Source: an uncultured Tateyamaria sp.
Lineage (GTDB): Bacteria > Pseudomonadota > Alphaproteobacteria > Rhodobacterales > Rhodobacteraceae
Reading direction: 5' to 3'
DNA length: 64,000 nucleotides
NCBI RefSeq assembly: GCF_947494755.1
Contig: NZ_CANLVZ010000017.1
Span: forward strand, 1-64,000
Positions 1 through 8,758 of this stretch are shown piece by piece. Within the stretch, counting starts at the first letter, position 1; the number at the start of each line of letters is the position of its first letter. The position numbers and the translations under genes are program-made. The notes beneath the pieces are model-generated. The model saw only the letters and a list, made by a program, of their open reading frames with translations, had not been told where the DNA came from and did not search any database.

Positions 1-88
1 CTCCCCACAAATCAAAGAAGCCTCTGAATCGCAGATCAGGCGCTATGCCGTAAGTGTGGGGGCGGCGCACCGCTTACCTTGATCTCCG

Positions 89-991
89 CTACGCCCGAAC
101 CGCTTTACGCCATTTGCCAGGCGATGTGCCCACATGTTTCGTAAAGGTCGAGGTCATATGCGGCTGGTTGGAGAACCCGGTCGCATAGGTGATATCAGCC
201 AAGGTGTCGTTTGTGTGCAGCAACATATCCTTGGCGCGCAGCAACCGCCGTTGGATCAGGAATTGGCCGGGCGTCTCGCCAGTCGTCTCTTTGAAGGCAC
301 GGGTAAAACTGTAGACGTCCATGCCGATAAGGCCAGCGACAGTGTCCATACCGCCAATATCATCAATCTGTTCTTCGAGATAAGAGATGATCGTACTCAC
401 CTCTTCCGGTGACAGGACCCGTTTCTTGGGCTCCAATATCCGGTCGGCGTTCTGGCGACGCAAGATCGACAAGGCCATCTGCTGCGCAATCAGGTCCGCG
501 TGCAAATCCGTACCAATGGACGGACGCCGCGCCTCTTCGAGCAGCGCCTCAGCGAGCGCTTTGAGGTAGGGATCAAAGACACCATTGAAGCCCCTGCAGA
601 CCACATTATCGGCGTCCCCCTTGAACGCAGCGTCAGCGCATTGCGACATGATCGAGGTATCAAGAAAGATTTGCTGAACCTGTCCGGCACCTTCGGCCTG
701 TATCTTGAATTCGGTTATATTTTGCAGGTAGTTGCAATGGCCCGGCAGGTAACGTCCCGTCCAACTGTCACCGTTCAAAAACTCTCCCTCAAAATGAACG
801 TCATGGTGGCCGGACAAATAGAGTTCAAAAAAATGGAAGTCGAAACCGGGAATAGCAGCCTCTGCATTCCCTTGGTCAGCAACCAGAGCCGAGACGCGTC
901 TCCAGTCTTTGCCGACGCGCTCCGTTACATCCATACGTAACTCAGAGACCACCAGATCTGTAATCTCCGCGCGTGAAACAAGTTCTGTCAT
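89..991 (-). CDS. AraC-family transcriptional regulator (third cistron of AraC triplet)
   Basis: This 300-residue protein is the last of three AraC/XylS-type regulators in one minus-strand run. About 190 N-terminal residues form a sensor region in which I recognise no motif. The last ~105 residues hold two helix-turn-helix units, the second carrying the AraC signature ATGFSNQPHMTSTF and ending in SPGKW. The ATG at 991 is chosen because it overlaps the TGA of the upstream gene as ATGA. A longer in-frame reading reaches 1213 but would run deep into the neighbour. The last 54 residues match the middle gene at about 41 positions by my count, which points to duplication. Ligand and target genes cannot be read from the sequence. 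Bases 1-88 downstream hold nothing I recognise. Confidence 0.88.
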   Translation of the reverse strand: MTELVSRAEITDLVVSELRMDVTERVGKDWRRVSALVADQGNAEAAIPGFDFHFFELYLSGHHDVHFEGEFLNGDSWTGRYLPGHCNYLQNITEFKIQAEGAGQVQQIFLDTSIMSQCADAAFKGDADNVVCRGFNGVFDPYLKALAEALLEEARRPSIGTDLHADLIAQQMALSILRRQNADRILEPKKRVLSPEEVSTIISYLEEQIDDIGGMDTVAGLIGMDVYSFTRAFKETTGETPGQFLIQRRLLRAKDMLLHTNDTLADITYATGFSNQPHMTSTFTKHVGTSPGKWRKAVRA

Positions 992-1890
992 GCCCGAAAC
1001 TCCTCGCGCCATTTGCCGGGGCTGATGCCGACGTGTTTGGAGAACGTTGACGTCATATGCGCCTGGTTTGAAAACCCGGTTGCATAGGCGATGTCCGCCA
1101 AAGTGTCCTCCGAGTTCAACAGCAGGTCCTTCACGCGCATCAGGCGGCGTTGAATGACGTATTGGTGGGGACTGGCCCCCGTCGAAAGTTTGAAGCAGCG
1201 CGAAAAGGTACACGGATCGCGATCCAACACACCTGCCAGATCAGACAGGTCAAAATTTTCTTCCATCTCGGCTTCGATGAAGTCGATAATGCGGGCAATC
1301 TCGTCTTTGCTCAGGGCTGTGGCGTTGCCAGCCACCGACGGGGCCCGAAGGGCGGACAAGAGTTCGAAAGCGAGTCGACGGCGGAGGGACTCGATCAGAA
1401 CGCGTGAGGTCCGAGAGTCGGAAAACAGGACGGCGTGCAACTCTTCAACAACGCGTTGCAGGGGCGGACGTACCCACCCTGCGCGTGGTTCCAAAGTACC
1501 CGGATTGCCTAATTCCGGATCAATCTCGGCGGCTGTTTTGATCAGTGCATCATCAAGCGTTATTGCGATGTTGGTGACGTCCCCGACAAAATCGTAAAAC
1601 TGATCTGTGCCGGGTGTTGCGAAAACAAAGGTCCCCGAGCGTATGGCGACTTCAGATTTCTGCGCGTCTACTTCGGTGTATAGTTTTCCGGATGCTTTCG
1701 CGGCCAAAATCAGCGTGTGATTTGTACTGCTGGCGATGTCACACGCATGATCACCGAGGCTAAGCGATCCGACTGCCATGTCATACCCATCTGCCCGGCG
1801 CACATGTCCGTCAACCGCCGCACCTCGCTCGATATCCTGAAAGTCGAGCCCGGACAGCATTTTTATTGATTCACCAAGTGCTTGGGTCAT
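988..1890 (-). CDS. AraC-family transcriptional regulator (second cistron of AraC triplet)
   Basis: This is a 300-residue AraC/XylS-type DNA-binding regulator. The C-terminal ~105 residues carry two HTH units, the second reading ATGFSNQAHMTSTF and ending SPGKW. The N-terminal part is a beta-rich looking sensor region (for example SGTFVFATPGTDQFYDF) that differs strongly from the neighbouring copies. Its ATG at 1890 overlaps the stop of the upstream regulator as ATGA, and its own TGA overlaps the next start the same way, so the three are probably translationally coupled. The likely reading is that the DNA-binding half was conserved after duplication while the sensor half diverged. No target promoter can be assigned. 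Confidence 0.88.
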   Translation of the reverse strand: MTQALGESIKMLSGLDFQDIERGAAVDGHVRRADGYDMAVGSLSLGDHACDIASSTNHTLILAAKASGKLYTEVDAQKSEVAIRSGTFVFATPGTDQFYDFVGDVTNIAITLDDALIKTAAEIDPELGNPGTLEPRAGWVRPPLQRVVEELHAVLFSDSRTSRVLIESLRRRLAFELLSALRAPSVAGNATALSKDEIARIIDFIEAEMEENFDLSDLAGVLDRDPCTFSRCFKLSTGASPHQYVIQRRLMRVKDLLLNSEDTLADIAYATGFSNQAHMTSTFSKHVGISPGKWREEFRA

Positions 1891-2807
1891 CCAAACCTTC
1901 CCGCGCGAAAATTCGCGACTGTTATCCCCAGATGGGATCGAAACGCCGCATCAAGGGCCGCAGCACCGGCAAAGCCGACCCGTGCCGCCAATTCGTCGAT
2001 CGACAATGAATTAGTTTTAGCGCGCAGCCACGTCTGGACAATGCCAACTCTGCGCTCTGTTCGAAACCCTTCGATGCTGCATCCAGCCTGTTCGGCGAAC
2101 CCTTGGGACAGGTGCAGCGCGTCGACGCCCACGGCCTCCGCAATCTCGTCCAACCCGAAATCGCGCGCGAGGTTGGCCTCGATATAGTCGATGGCCCGGC
2201 AAAAGTGCAGATCGCTGAGATCGCAGATAGTGTCATCCTCGGCCGATGGGGACCAGGTGAAATCAACGATTTGCTGGGCCAGCCGCATCGCCATCGTGTC
2301 TGCCCAAAGCGCGTCGCAGCGTCCGGCACCGGCCCGGATTTCAAGCATTGTATCCTGAATGGCGGCGTGTTGGTGCCCAACGAACCCTTCGAGGTTGGTA
2401 CCGCTCGGGTCACCTGCGCCCCTCTTTTCGACGACGGCGGCCATGACCTCGGGTTTGATGAATGTATGCAAGCTCAGGATTTTCCCGGCCATTTCAAAGG
2501 ATGACGAATGTCCTGCGGGCAGAAAACATAGCTTGCCCGGTTCAACCACGCTGCGTTTCGGGCCGCTGAGCGCATCAAACGAGATGTCCGCGACCCCGAA
2601 CCCGTCTATACACAGCGCGACAAAGTGGCTTTGAAGCGGGGGGCTCTGAAAGGCCTCGTCTCCCTGTTTGACTTCAAGGGCTTGCAACCCGCTCCAGTCG
2701 GATCCAATCGTCGATGCAGAGATGACAGAGGAGGTTTTTTCCTGGAGAAAAGTCGCGAATTCCGCTTCGTCTACTGCAAATTTGGCTGCATCGGTCGTCT
2801 GGGGCAT
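1887..2807 (-). CDS. AraC-family transcriptional regulator (first cistron of AraC triplet)
   Basis: This 306-residue product is the promoter-proximal and most diverged member of the AraC triplet. The C-terminal third still shows the two-HTH layout (an IDYIEANLARDFGLDEIAEAV-like first helix pair, then LSIDELAARVGFAGAAALDAAF). It lacks the FSNQxHMTSTF sequence shared by the other two, so its DNA target may differ. The N-terminal half includes VVEPGKLCFLPAGHSSSF, resembling a cupin-like sensing fold. The ATG at 2807 opens the operon. The 213 bp upstream (2808-3020) separate it from the glycosyltransferase stop and probably hold its promoter, but I see no clear operator there. Confidence 0.82.
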   Translation of the reverse strand: MPQTTDAAKFAVDEAEFATFLQEKTSSVISASTIGSDWSGLQALEVKQGDEAFQSPPLQSHFVALCIDGFGVADISFDALSGPKRSVVEPGKLCFLPAGHSSSFEMAGKILSLHTFIKPEVMAAVVEKRGAGDPSGTNLEGFVGHQHAAIQDTMLEIRAGAGRCDALWADTMAMRLAQQIVDFTWSPSAEDDTICDLSDLHFCRAIDYIEANLARDFGLDEIAEAVGVDALHLSQGFAEQAGCSIEGFRTERRVGIVQTWLRAKTNSLSIDELAARVGFAGAAALDAAFRSHLGITVANFRAGRFG

Positions 2808-3020
2808 GCAAAATTCCTTATGTTAAATGTTGTCCACGTGCGGTTGTGGCAGACAAGCAAAGACCTCTCCATAGGCCACGGTAGGTGGCGTCTGTTTTTG
2901 GGTCTTTCGAAATCTTGCAGTATGGGGGCGAGACCGGTCCGCCCCTGACGTCACGCAAGCACTGCCGCGACAAGCGGGCGAGATCATGGGTCTGAAACAG
3001 TCGCGCGGGCCAAGGTGGTC

Positions 3021-4004
3021 TCAGTCTCCGGTCACCTTGCGATACAAGTCCGACCGCCGACCGAACAGTGCCTGAATGCGGCCCGCCATCCATCCGGTGG
3101 TGCGCACCGCGTCCAACAGCGTGCGACCGCGCGTAAGCGGCAACGCGATGATCAGGCCAGCGACGATCACGATCTTGATCGGAATGCTGCCCAACACGCT
3201 GAACCGCGCGGCCGATGACCGTTCGAGCTTGCGGTGAAAATTGGTCGATGACTGATCCCGCCCACGCCGGAACTGATAGGCCATCGAAAGCCGCTCCAAC
3301 GGGATTTCTTCATAAACAGCGGCTGTCTCTGCCCACGCTGTTGGCAGGTTTGCGGCCTTCACCTCGGCGTATAATTTGGAATCCGTACCGCCGGTGAACC
3401 GCATCTCTTCATCGAACCAAATGTTGTGATGGGTGAAGATCGCCGTCTCACCCAGCCAGTTATTGGTCACGATAGTGACGCCGGGTGTGCCATTCAGATC
3501 AGCTTTGCGCGCGGCGCGACGTTCTTTTTGTTCGTACCGGCGCACGATGCACTTTTCCATCAATGCGTCCAGCATCGACAGGTCCCGCTCGGTCGGCTTG
3601 ACCCGCAATGGACCCCCAATCAGCACTGCCGCGCTGTTGCGGTAGGCGCTTACGATCTCGGTCAGCCAATCCTCGGCGACCACCTCATCATCGTCCACAT
3701 AGGCCAGCAGATCAGCGCCAAGCGCGATGGCTTCTTTGGCGGCCCGGTTGCGGCCAAACGGGATGCCCAATTCGGGTTCATGGACATAGATGACGTCCAC
3801 CCCATTAGGAAGCTGCGCATAGGCGTTCACGACGCGTGCACTTGCAGGTGTGTCATCATTTTCGACAATCATGCACTGCACGCGTGTTGCCGTGGGGATG
3901 GCCATTTCACCAAATGACCCCAACAACGCCTTGAGCATTTCAGGACGCCCGCGCGTCAATGCAGAGACCACGATGTGAAGATTTTTCTGTCTGTCAGAGC
4001 TCAT
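3021..4004 (-). CDS. Family 2 glycosyltransferase
   Basis: This encodes a GT-A fold family 2 glycosyltransferase of about 327 residues. The fold is shown by HIVVSALTRGRPEML at the N-terminus, the metal/nucleotide-sugar motif LLAYVDDDEVVAEDWL (DDD) and the IGGPLRVKP segment. Near the C-terminus IPIKIVIVAGLIIALPL is a membrane-contacting helix. I chose the ATG at 4004 (MSSDRQKN), which puts the first GT-A beta strand close to the N-terminus as usual. The longer reading starts with a TTG at 4064 and adds 20 residues without a clear ribosome-binding site. It lies downstream of the pnp terminator on the same strand and is probably a separate unit. Acceptor and sugar cannot be told. Confidence 0.82.
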   Translation of the reverse strand: MSSDRQKNLHIVVSALTRGRPEMLKALLGSFGEMAIPTATRVQCMIVENDDTPASARVVNAYAQLPNGVDVIYVHEPELGIPFGRNRAAKEAIALGADLLAYVDDDEVVAEDWLTEIVSAYRNSAAVLIGGPLRVKPTERDLSMLDALMEKCIVRRYEQKERRAARKADLNGTPGVTIVTNNWLGETAIFTHHNIWFDEEMRFTGGTDSKLYAEVKAANLPTAWAETAAVYEEIPLERLSMAYQFRRGRDQSSTNFHRKLERSSAARFSVLGSIPIKIVIVAGLIIALPLTRGRTLLDAVRTTGWMAGRIQALFGRRSDLYRKVTGD

Positions 4005-4144
4005 AGGATCTGTGATCACCTGCGTTGCGAGGGGCGTGTCGCCTTCGAAATAGTAAAAGGCCAAGGCGCGAAATGCACCGCCTTAATCTGTCGATATGTG
4101 GTCGACCGCAGGCCCAAACCCATTATCCGAGAAACTGAACAATG

Positions 4145-4185
4145 AAAAAGCGCCCCATCCTGTTCTGAACGGGGCGCCCTTTTTC
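4145..4185 (-). terminator. Intrinsic terminator downstream of pnp
   Basis: A GCGCCCC arm (4150-4156) pairs with GGGGCGC (4171-4177) around a 14-base loop. Read on the minus strand, the second arm is followed by CTTTTTC. It starts about 20 bases after the pnp stop. The A-run on the other side makes it potentially bidirectional. Confidence 0.85.
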
Positions 4186-4203
4186 ATGCAGTCAGTGCGA
4201 GGG

Positions 4204-6339
4204 TTACTCGTCTGCCGCTTCTTCTTTTTTGACTTCTTCGCCGGTTTCCTGATCGACGACCTTCATCGACAGGCGGACCTTGCCACGGTCATCAAAGCCA
4301 AGCAGCTTGACCTTGACCTCTTGGCCTTCCTTCAAAACGTCTGATGGATGGTTCAAGCGGCGGTTTTCGATCTGGCTGACGTGCACAAGGCCGTCGCGCT
4401 TGCCAAAGAAGTTCACGAATGCACCGAAGTCCACGATTTTCACCACGGTCCCGGTATAGACTTTGCCCTCTTCCGGCTCGGCCACGATCGAGTGGATCAT
4501 GTCATAGGCTTTTTTGATAGCTTCGCCATTGGGCGAGGCGATCTTGATGATGCCGTCGTCGTTGATATCGACCTTGGCACCGGACACCTCGACGATTTCG
4601 CGGATCACTTTACCACCTGACCCGATAACTTCGCGGATTTTGTCGGTGGGCACCTGCATGGTTTCGATGCGCGGGGCGTGGATCGAGAAGTCGGCAGCGC
4701 CAGTGATGGCTTTGCCCATTTCGCCGAGGATGTGCATCCGGCCTGCTTTCGCCTGCTCCAGCGCTTTTTCCATGATCTCGGGCGTGATGCCTGCGATCTT
4801 GATGTCCATCTGAAGCGATGTGATCCCGTTTTCGGTCCCGGCCACTTTGAAGTCCATGTCGCCGAGGTGGTCTTCGTCACCCAGAATGTCGGACAGGATC
4901 GCGTATTCGCCGCTGTCCTCAAGGATCAGACCCATGGCCACACCGGCCACAGCCGATTTCAGCGGCACACCTGCATCCATCATCGACAGGGAGCCACCGC
5001 AAACGGACGCCATCGAAGACGAGCCGTTGGATTCGGTAATCTCGGAAACCAGACGCACGGTGTAGGGAAAGTCGGTGCTTGCAGGCAGGACCGCTTGCAG
5101 GGCGCGCCAAGCTAGTTTGCCGTGACCGATTTCACGACGACCCGGAGGGCCCACGCGACCCGCTTCACCCACCGAATAGGGAGGGAAGTTGTAGTGCAGC
5201 AGGAAGTTCGATTTGAAGTTGCCGTGCAGCGCGTCGATGAACTGTTCATCGTCACCGGTGCCAAGCGTGGTCACGACCAGACCTTGCGTCTCACCACGGG
5301 TGAACAGGGCCGAGCCGTGGGTCCGGGGCAGCAGGCCCGTCTGACACACGATGTCACGGATTTCGTCGGTCTTGCGACCGTCGATCCGTTTGCCGGTTTT
5401 CACCACGTCGCCACGCAGGATCGACGCTTCGAGCCCTTTCATGGCAGAGCCGAGGTTGGGGTCCTCTTTCTGCTCGTCACTCAGCGCGTCCATGATAGCG
5501 GCGCGCGCGTCGGAGACGGCAGTTGTGCGTTCCTGCTTGTCGGAAATTGCAAATGCGGCGCGCATCTGCTCTTCACCGGCGGCTTTGACGGCGGCGGACA
5601 GGTCCGAATAGTCAGGTGCCTGGAAGTCGAACGGCTCTTTCGCCGCAGATTCGGCCAGCTCGATGATCAGGTCGATCACCGGCTGGAACTGTTCGTGAGC
5701 GAATTTCACGGCACCGAGCATTTCAGCTTCGGACAGCTCATAGGCTTCGGATTCGACCATCATGACCGCATCCTTGGTCCCGGCAACGACCAGATCGAGG
5801 CGTTGTTCGGGGTTCAGGCGCAGGTCCTGCATGTCGTCCACGGTGGGGTTCAGGATGTATTCGCCATCCTCGAAACCGACGCGGCAGGCACCGATGGGGC
5901 CCATGAAGGGCGCGCCGGAAATGGTCAGCGCGGCCGAGGCGGCAATCATAGCAACCATATCGGGGTCGTTGACCAGATCGTGGGACAGCACGGTGCACAT
6001 CACCAGTACTTCGTGCTTGAAGCCGGACACGAACAAAGGCCGGATGGGCCGGTCGATCAGGCGGGCGGTCAGGGTTTCCTTTTCGGTGGGCCGGGCCTCA
6101 CGCTTGAAGAAACCGCCGGGGATCTTGCCCGCGGCATAGTATTTTTCCTGGTAGTGGACGGTCAGTGGAAAGAAGTCTTGACCGGGTTTCGGTTTTTTCG
6201 CGAAGGTCACGTTGGCCATGACGCTTGTTTCACCAAGCGTGGCAATGACGGAGCCGTCGGCCTGACGCGCAACCTTGCCGGTTTCCAGTGTGAGCGTCTC
6301 TTCGCCCCACTGCATCGATTTTTTCGTCTCGTTAAACAT
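4204..6339 (-). CDS. pnp: Polyribonucleotide nucleotidyltransferase (PNPase)
   Basis: PNPase degrades RNA 3' to 5' using phosphate and is a core part of the bacterial degradosome. The 711 residues have the usual length and order: a first RNase PH domain ([28 protein letters not shown]), an alpha-helical linker, a second RNase PH domain ([14 protein letters not shown], then [19 protein letters not shown]), a KH domain near residue 560 ([11 protein letters not shown]) and an S1 domain ([20 protein letters not shown]), ending in an acidic tail. It follows rpsO on the same strand, as in most bacteria, but here an ASCH gene and a structured 184-base leader lie between them. That leader may allow autoregulation, as known for pnp in enterics. 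Confidence 0.98.
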   Translation of the reverse strand: MFNETKKSMQWGEETLTLETGKVARQADGSVIATLGETSVMANVTFAKKPKPGQDFFPLTVHYQEKYYAAGKIPGGFFKREARPTEKETLTARLIDRPIRPLFVSGFKHEVLVMCTVLSHDLVNDPDMVAMIAASAALTISGAPFMGPIGACRVGFEDGEYILNPTVDDMQDLRLNPEQRLDLVVAGTKDAVMMVESEAYELSEAEMLGAVKFAHEQFQPVIDLIIELAESAAKEPFDFQAPDYSDLSAAVKAAGEEQMRAAFAISDKQERTTAVSDARAAIMDALSDEQKEDPNLGSAMKGLEASILRGDVVKTGKRIDGRKTDEIRDIVCQTGLLPRTHGSALFTRGETQGLVVTTLGTGDDEQFIDALHGNFKSNFLLHYNFPPYSVGEAGRVGPPGRREIGHGKLAWRALQAVLPASTDFPYTVRLVSEITESNGSSSMASVCGGSLSMMDAGVPLKSAVAGVAMGLILEDSGEYAILSDILGDEDHLGDMDFKVAGTENGITSLQMDIKIAGITPEIMEKALEQAKAGRMHILGEMGKAITGAADFSIHAPRIETMQVPTDKIREVIGSGGKVIREIVEVSGAKVDINDDGIIKIASPNGEAIKKAYDMIHSIVAEPEEGKVYTGTVVKIVDFGAFVNFFGKRDGLVHVSQIENRRLNHPSDVLKEGQEVKVKLLGFDDRGKVRLSMKVVDQETGEEVKKEEAADE

Positions 6340-6376
6340 CTATGTTTCCTAAGTTGGCCCGTTTGGCCATTTGCAT

Positions 6377-6438
6377 AGGGGGCGTATTCCCCCTGACCTC
6401 GGCATCTGGGATGCCATCCAATTTCGGGCGCTGAGGTC
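6377..6438 (-). promoter_or_regulatory. Structured 5' leader of pnp
   Basis: Two adjoining RNA structures lie within the 184 bases ahead of pnp. An outer stem GACCTC/GAGGTC (6433-6438 with 6395-6400) encloses a perfect inner hairpin GGCATC-CCA-GATGCC (6401-6415). Next to it AGGGGG/CCCCCT (6377-6382 with 6389-6394) forms a 6-bp hairpin with a 6-base loop. In enteric bacteria the pnp leader is cut by RNase III and degraded by PNPase. Whether that applies here is inference. Confidence 0.5.
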
Positions 6439-6523
6439 CGGGCGCCATTCGTTCAGATTGTGCGCGCATACAGCAGTTTGGCCTGAATTGAAAGCGCTGT
6501 GGGCCGTGGCGTTTCCGCCCGTC

Positions 6524-7042
6524 TCACCAAGGCTTGCGAGGCCGTTTTTCAAAGAGGATCGGCGCGTCTGGAAAGAGGTCGTTAGCGGCCTTGTCCGCAC
6601 TTGGCGTGCCCCATCTCGTCATCCATTTTGCAGGCGGTGCGATGCGGCCACCCGCCGTCCATTCGAAATACCCAAGCGCGCCCGGACAGGGGATCGGCTC
6701 GCATGGTTCCGGGTCGCTGAGCGTAAGCCCTGCCACGCCGCCAAACCACTCACTGCTTGAGTCCGTGATGATGCCGGTGACGGTGACACTGCCGATGATG
6801 CAACCCCGTGGCAGGTCGAGCGGGTGGGGACAGCGCACCCCGTGCTTGTTCAGACGCCAATGGAGATATCGAAACTCGTCTTCTTTCAACCCGGCGCTGG
6901 CATGCAGTGCGATCCGGCCCGGCCCCATGCGACCCGCGCGGATCGATCCCATCGTACGATTTTCGATAGGTTTGTGTCCTGCAATGATGGCCCATGCCGA
7001 CGGCTGACGAACGGAAAGGGCGAGGCGTGGCAGGTTGTGCAT
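6524..7042 (-). CDS. ASCH (PUA-like) domain protein
   Basis: This is a 172-residue protein of the ASCH type, a small beta-barrel related to PUA domains and thought to bind RNA or nucleotides. It shows the family opening LALSVRQPSAWAIIAGHK followed by IENR, then HASAGLKEDE and GCIIGSVTVTGI, which match the barrel strands. The ATG at 7042 is 18 residues ahead of the ASCH signature and well placed. It sits between rpsO and pnp on the same strand, an insertion into an otherwise conserved pair. A link to RNA metabolism is suggested only by this position. It is separated from rpsO by a terminator. Confidence 0.72.
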   Translation of the reverse strand: MHNLPRLALSVRQPSAWAIIAGHKPIENRTMGSIRAGRMGPGRIALHASAGLKEDEFRYLHWRLNKHGVRCPHPLDLPRGCIIGSVTVTGIITDSSSEWFGGVAGLTLSDPEPCEPIPCPGALGYFEWTAGGRIAPPAKWMTRWGTPSADKAANDLFPDAPILFEKRPRKPW

Positions 7043-7155
7043 TTAAGAGATGGTAGAGCAGCGATACCTGCGGTCCAGAATGCAAGCGGATCTTGGGCTG
7101 TCGGCGGGTTGCTCTGTTTGCTGCGCAAATGCGCCCACCCGCCGACCCCGGAAAC

Positions 7156-7183
7156 GCAAAAGACCGCGCTGATGATGCGCGGC
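7156..7183 (-). terminator. Intrinsic terminator downstream of rpsO
   Basis: CCGCGC (7164-7169) and GCGCGG (7177-7182) form a 6-bp GC stem with a 7-base loop. On the minus strand the stem is followed by TCTTTTG. It begins 29 bases after the rpsO stop and suggests that rpsO can be made without the genes below. Confidence 0.8.
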
Positions 7184-7211
7184 CTTTGTTGGCATTCGTT
7201 TGGGGGTGCGC

Positions 7212-7481
7212 TTAGCGGCGCAGGCCGAGGCGTTTGATCAAGTCCTGGTAGCGCGCTTCGTCTTTGGCCTTGGTGTAGTCCAACAGCTTGCGGCGCAGGG
7301 CGACCATTTTCAGAAGGCCGCGGCGGCCGTGGTTGTCTTTTTTGTGGGTCTTGAAGTGCTCGGTCAGGGTCGCGATGCGCGAGCTGAGGATGGCAACCTG
7401 AACTTCGGGCGAGCCTGTGTCGCCTTCCTTGGTTGCGAATTCCTTCATGACGCGTGCTTTTTCTTCGGCAGTGATCGACAT
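7212..7481 (-). CDS. rpsO: 30S ribosomal protein S15
   Basis: This is ribosomal protein S15, 89 residues, the normal length. It binds the three-way junction of 16S rRNA early in assembly of the small-subunit platform. The family signature is plain: [17 protein letters not shown], then [19 protein letters not shown] and RRKLLDYTK. The ATG at 7481 follows a GGAG ribosome-binding site (AAAGGAGAACCC). The leader upstream (7482-7629) contains CTCCGG/CCGGAG and could hold an S15 autoregulatory fold, as known in several bacteria, but I cannot identify a specific class. Confidence 0.98.
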   Translation of the reverse strand: MSITAEEKARVMKEFATKEGDTGSPEVQVAILSSRIATLTEHFKTHKKDNHGRRGLLKMVALRRKLLDYTKAKDEARYQDLIKRLGLRR

Positions 7482-7629
7482 CGGGTTCTCCTTTGCAGGT
7501 TAGAGTTGAGACGCCGCCGCCCGGGATGTCGTCCAGTGCGGGGCCAAAAACACCTCCGGCGCAGACCGGAGTTGCGGGCGTATAGGAGAGATTCGCGGCG
7601 ATGGCAAAGGTAAAGTGCTTATGCGCCTG

Positions 7630-8643
7630 TCAGAGCGGTGCGATGCCTGAGGACTGTGCCGTGCTGAGAGGCATGAGCGCAATGTCGTCGATGGTGATTT
7701 CAGCGCCGTAGAGCACGTTGGCCACGTTGACGCCGTTCATCATCACCTGCGTTATGCCCGAGTCTTCGGGGTTGGGTTGCAAGGCGATATCAGGTTCCCC
7801 GTCCGCATCGTCATAGACCAGCAGGATCGTGTCATCTTCGGTGTCAAAATCGATGATGTCAGCCGCTTGCCCTTCGGTGATCCACGAACCGGCGACGATT
7901 GTGTCCGCACCATCGCCGGATGTGACGACGTCATTTGCACCTGCGATGATCACATCCTCACCACCGCCCCCATTGAGGTAGTCGCTTTCGTCAGTGTCAT
8001 CGAATTCGGCCGTTTCAGGATCGTCTTCGACCCCGTTGATTATGTCATTGCCCCAACCCCCAAATAGACTGTCACTGCCTGATCCGCCCGACAGGATGTC
8101 GTTGCCAAGGCCGCCTTGCACCGCGTCGTCACCTGCGCCCCCGTCGGCGACATCATCGCCAGCGGATCCGTGCAGATAGTCGTTTCCGCCGCCGCCGATC
8201 AACGTGTCGTCATCGTTATGCCCGTACACGACGTCGTCGCCATTGCCGCCAAACATGAGGTCGTTTCCATCCTCGCCATGCAGTGTGTCGTTGTCGCCCA
8301 AGCCGGAAATGGTATCATCCCCGTCTTTGGCATAGAGCGTGTCGCTGCCTTCGGATCCGGTCAGAATTTCGCTGTCATCCGTGCCGAGGGGCAGCGCTTC
8401 GGGAATATCGTTGAGCGCGAAAGACGTGGGCGCAGGAATGTCGCCTACCGAGGCTTCATCTGGTGCGCTGTCTTGTGTGGATGACCCGTTCACCAAATCA
8501 TCGCCGTTATCGATGGCGTCATCGGCATCCTTGCTGTCCGATTCGGGATCGGTGTCGTCGTCCTGATCTTGGGCAGGGGTCATATCCATAACACCGACGG
8601 CACCGACGGCCATCACACCTAACAATCCCGCAAGCCACAACAT
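7630..8643 (-). CDS. Membrane-anchored protein with RTX-type calcium-binding repeats
   Basis: The ~337-residue product starts with one hydrophobic segment (MLWLAGLLGVMAVGAVGVM). An extremely acidic Asp/Ser linker follows, then about eight hemolysin-type nonapeptides of the GGxGxDxLx kind between residues ~100 and ~230 (for example GGNGDDVVYG, GGGGNDYLHG, GGAGDDAVQG). Such repeats form a calcium-bound beta roll. The C-terminal part is hydrophobic but not repeated. Unusually for RTX proteins it has an N-terminal anchor, and there is no type I secretion gene nearby. I chose the ATG at 8643. A GTG at 8667 would add 8 residues, and neither has a strong ribosome-binding site. A CtrA-type box lies about 90 bp upstream. 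Confidence 0.75.
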   Translation of the reverse strand: MLWLAGLLGVMAVGAVGVMDMTPAQDQDDDTDPESDSKDADDAIDNGDDLVNGSSTQDSAPDEASVGDIPAPTSFALNDIPEALPLGTDDSEILTGSEGSDTLYAKDGDDTISGLGDNDTLHGEDGNDLMFGGNGDDVVYGHNDDDTLIGGGGNDYLHGSAGDDVADGGAGDDAVQGGLGNDILSGGSGSDSLFGGWGNDIINGVEDDPETAEFDDTDESDYLNGGGGEDVIIAGANDVVTSGDGADTIVAGSWITEGQAADIIDFDTEDDTILLVYDDADGEPDIALQPNPEDSGITQVMMNGVNVANVLYGAEITIDDIALMPLSTAQSSGIAPL

Positions 8644-8730
8644 CACGCTACCCCATACACCGGGCACAACAGCCCAAGTGAGAAATACCGCGACTGAGCG
8701 CGACTGATCAAAGTGTTTTCGGATAATTGG

Positions 8731-8745
8731 TTAACGCGGGGTTAA
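8731..8745. promoter_or_regulatory. CtrA-type box (TTAA-N7-TTAA)
   Basis: The sequence TTAACGCGGGGTTAA exactly fits the alphaproteobacterial CtrA consensus, two TTAA half-sites seven bases apart. It lies just after the DUF1643 stop and about 90 bp upstream of the RTX-type gene, in the orientation-neutral form. CtrA controls motility, gene transfer agents and surface traits in Rhodobacteraceae. Binding here is inference. Confidence 0.45.
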
Positions 8746-8758
8746 TGTGGCCCCGAAA

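Noticed and set aside
2808-3020. Possible small RNA gene in the gap before the AraC operon
   Set aside because: Some GC-rich self-complementarity but no recognisable RNA family or terminator.
5122-6378. 418-codon plus-strand frame opposite pnp
   Set aside because: Antisense to the strongly supported pnp gene; composition is a shadow of high-GC coding and no family is recognisable.
7950-8340. Short repeated units that could suggest a CRISPR or tandem DNA repeat
   Set aside because: They are in-frame codons of RTX nonapeptides with variable third positions, not exact repeats with spacers.
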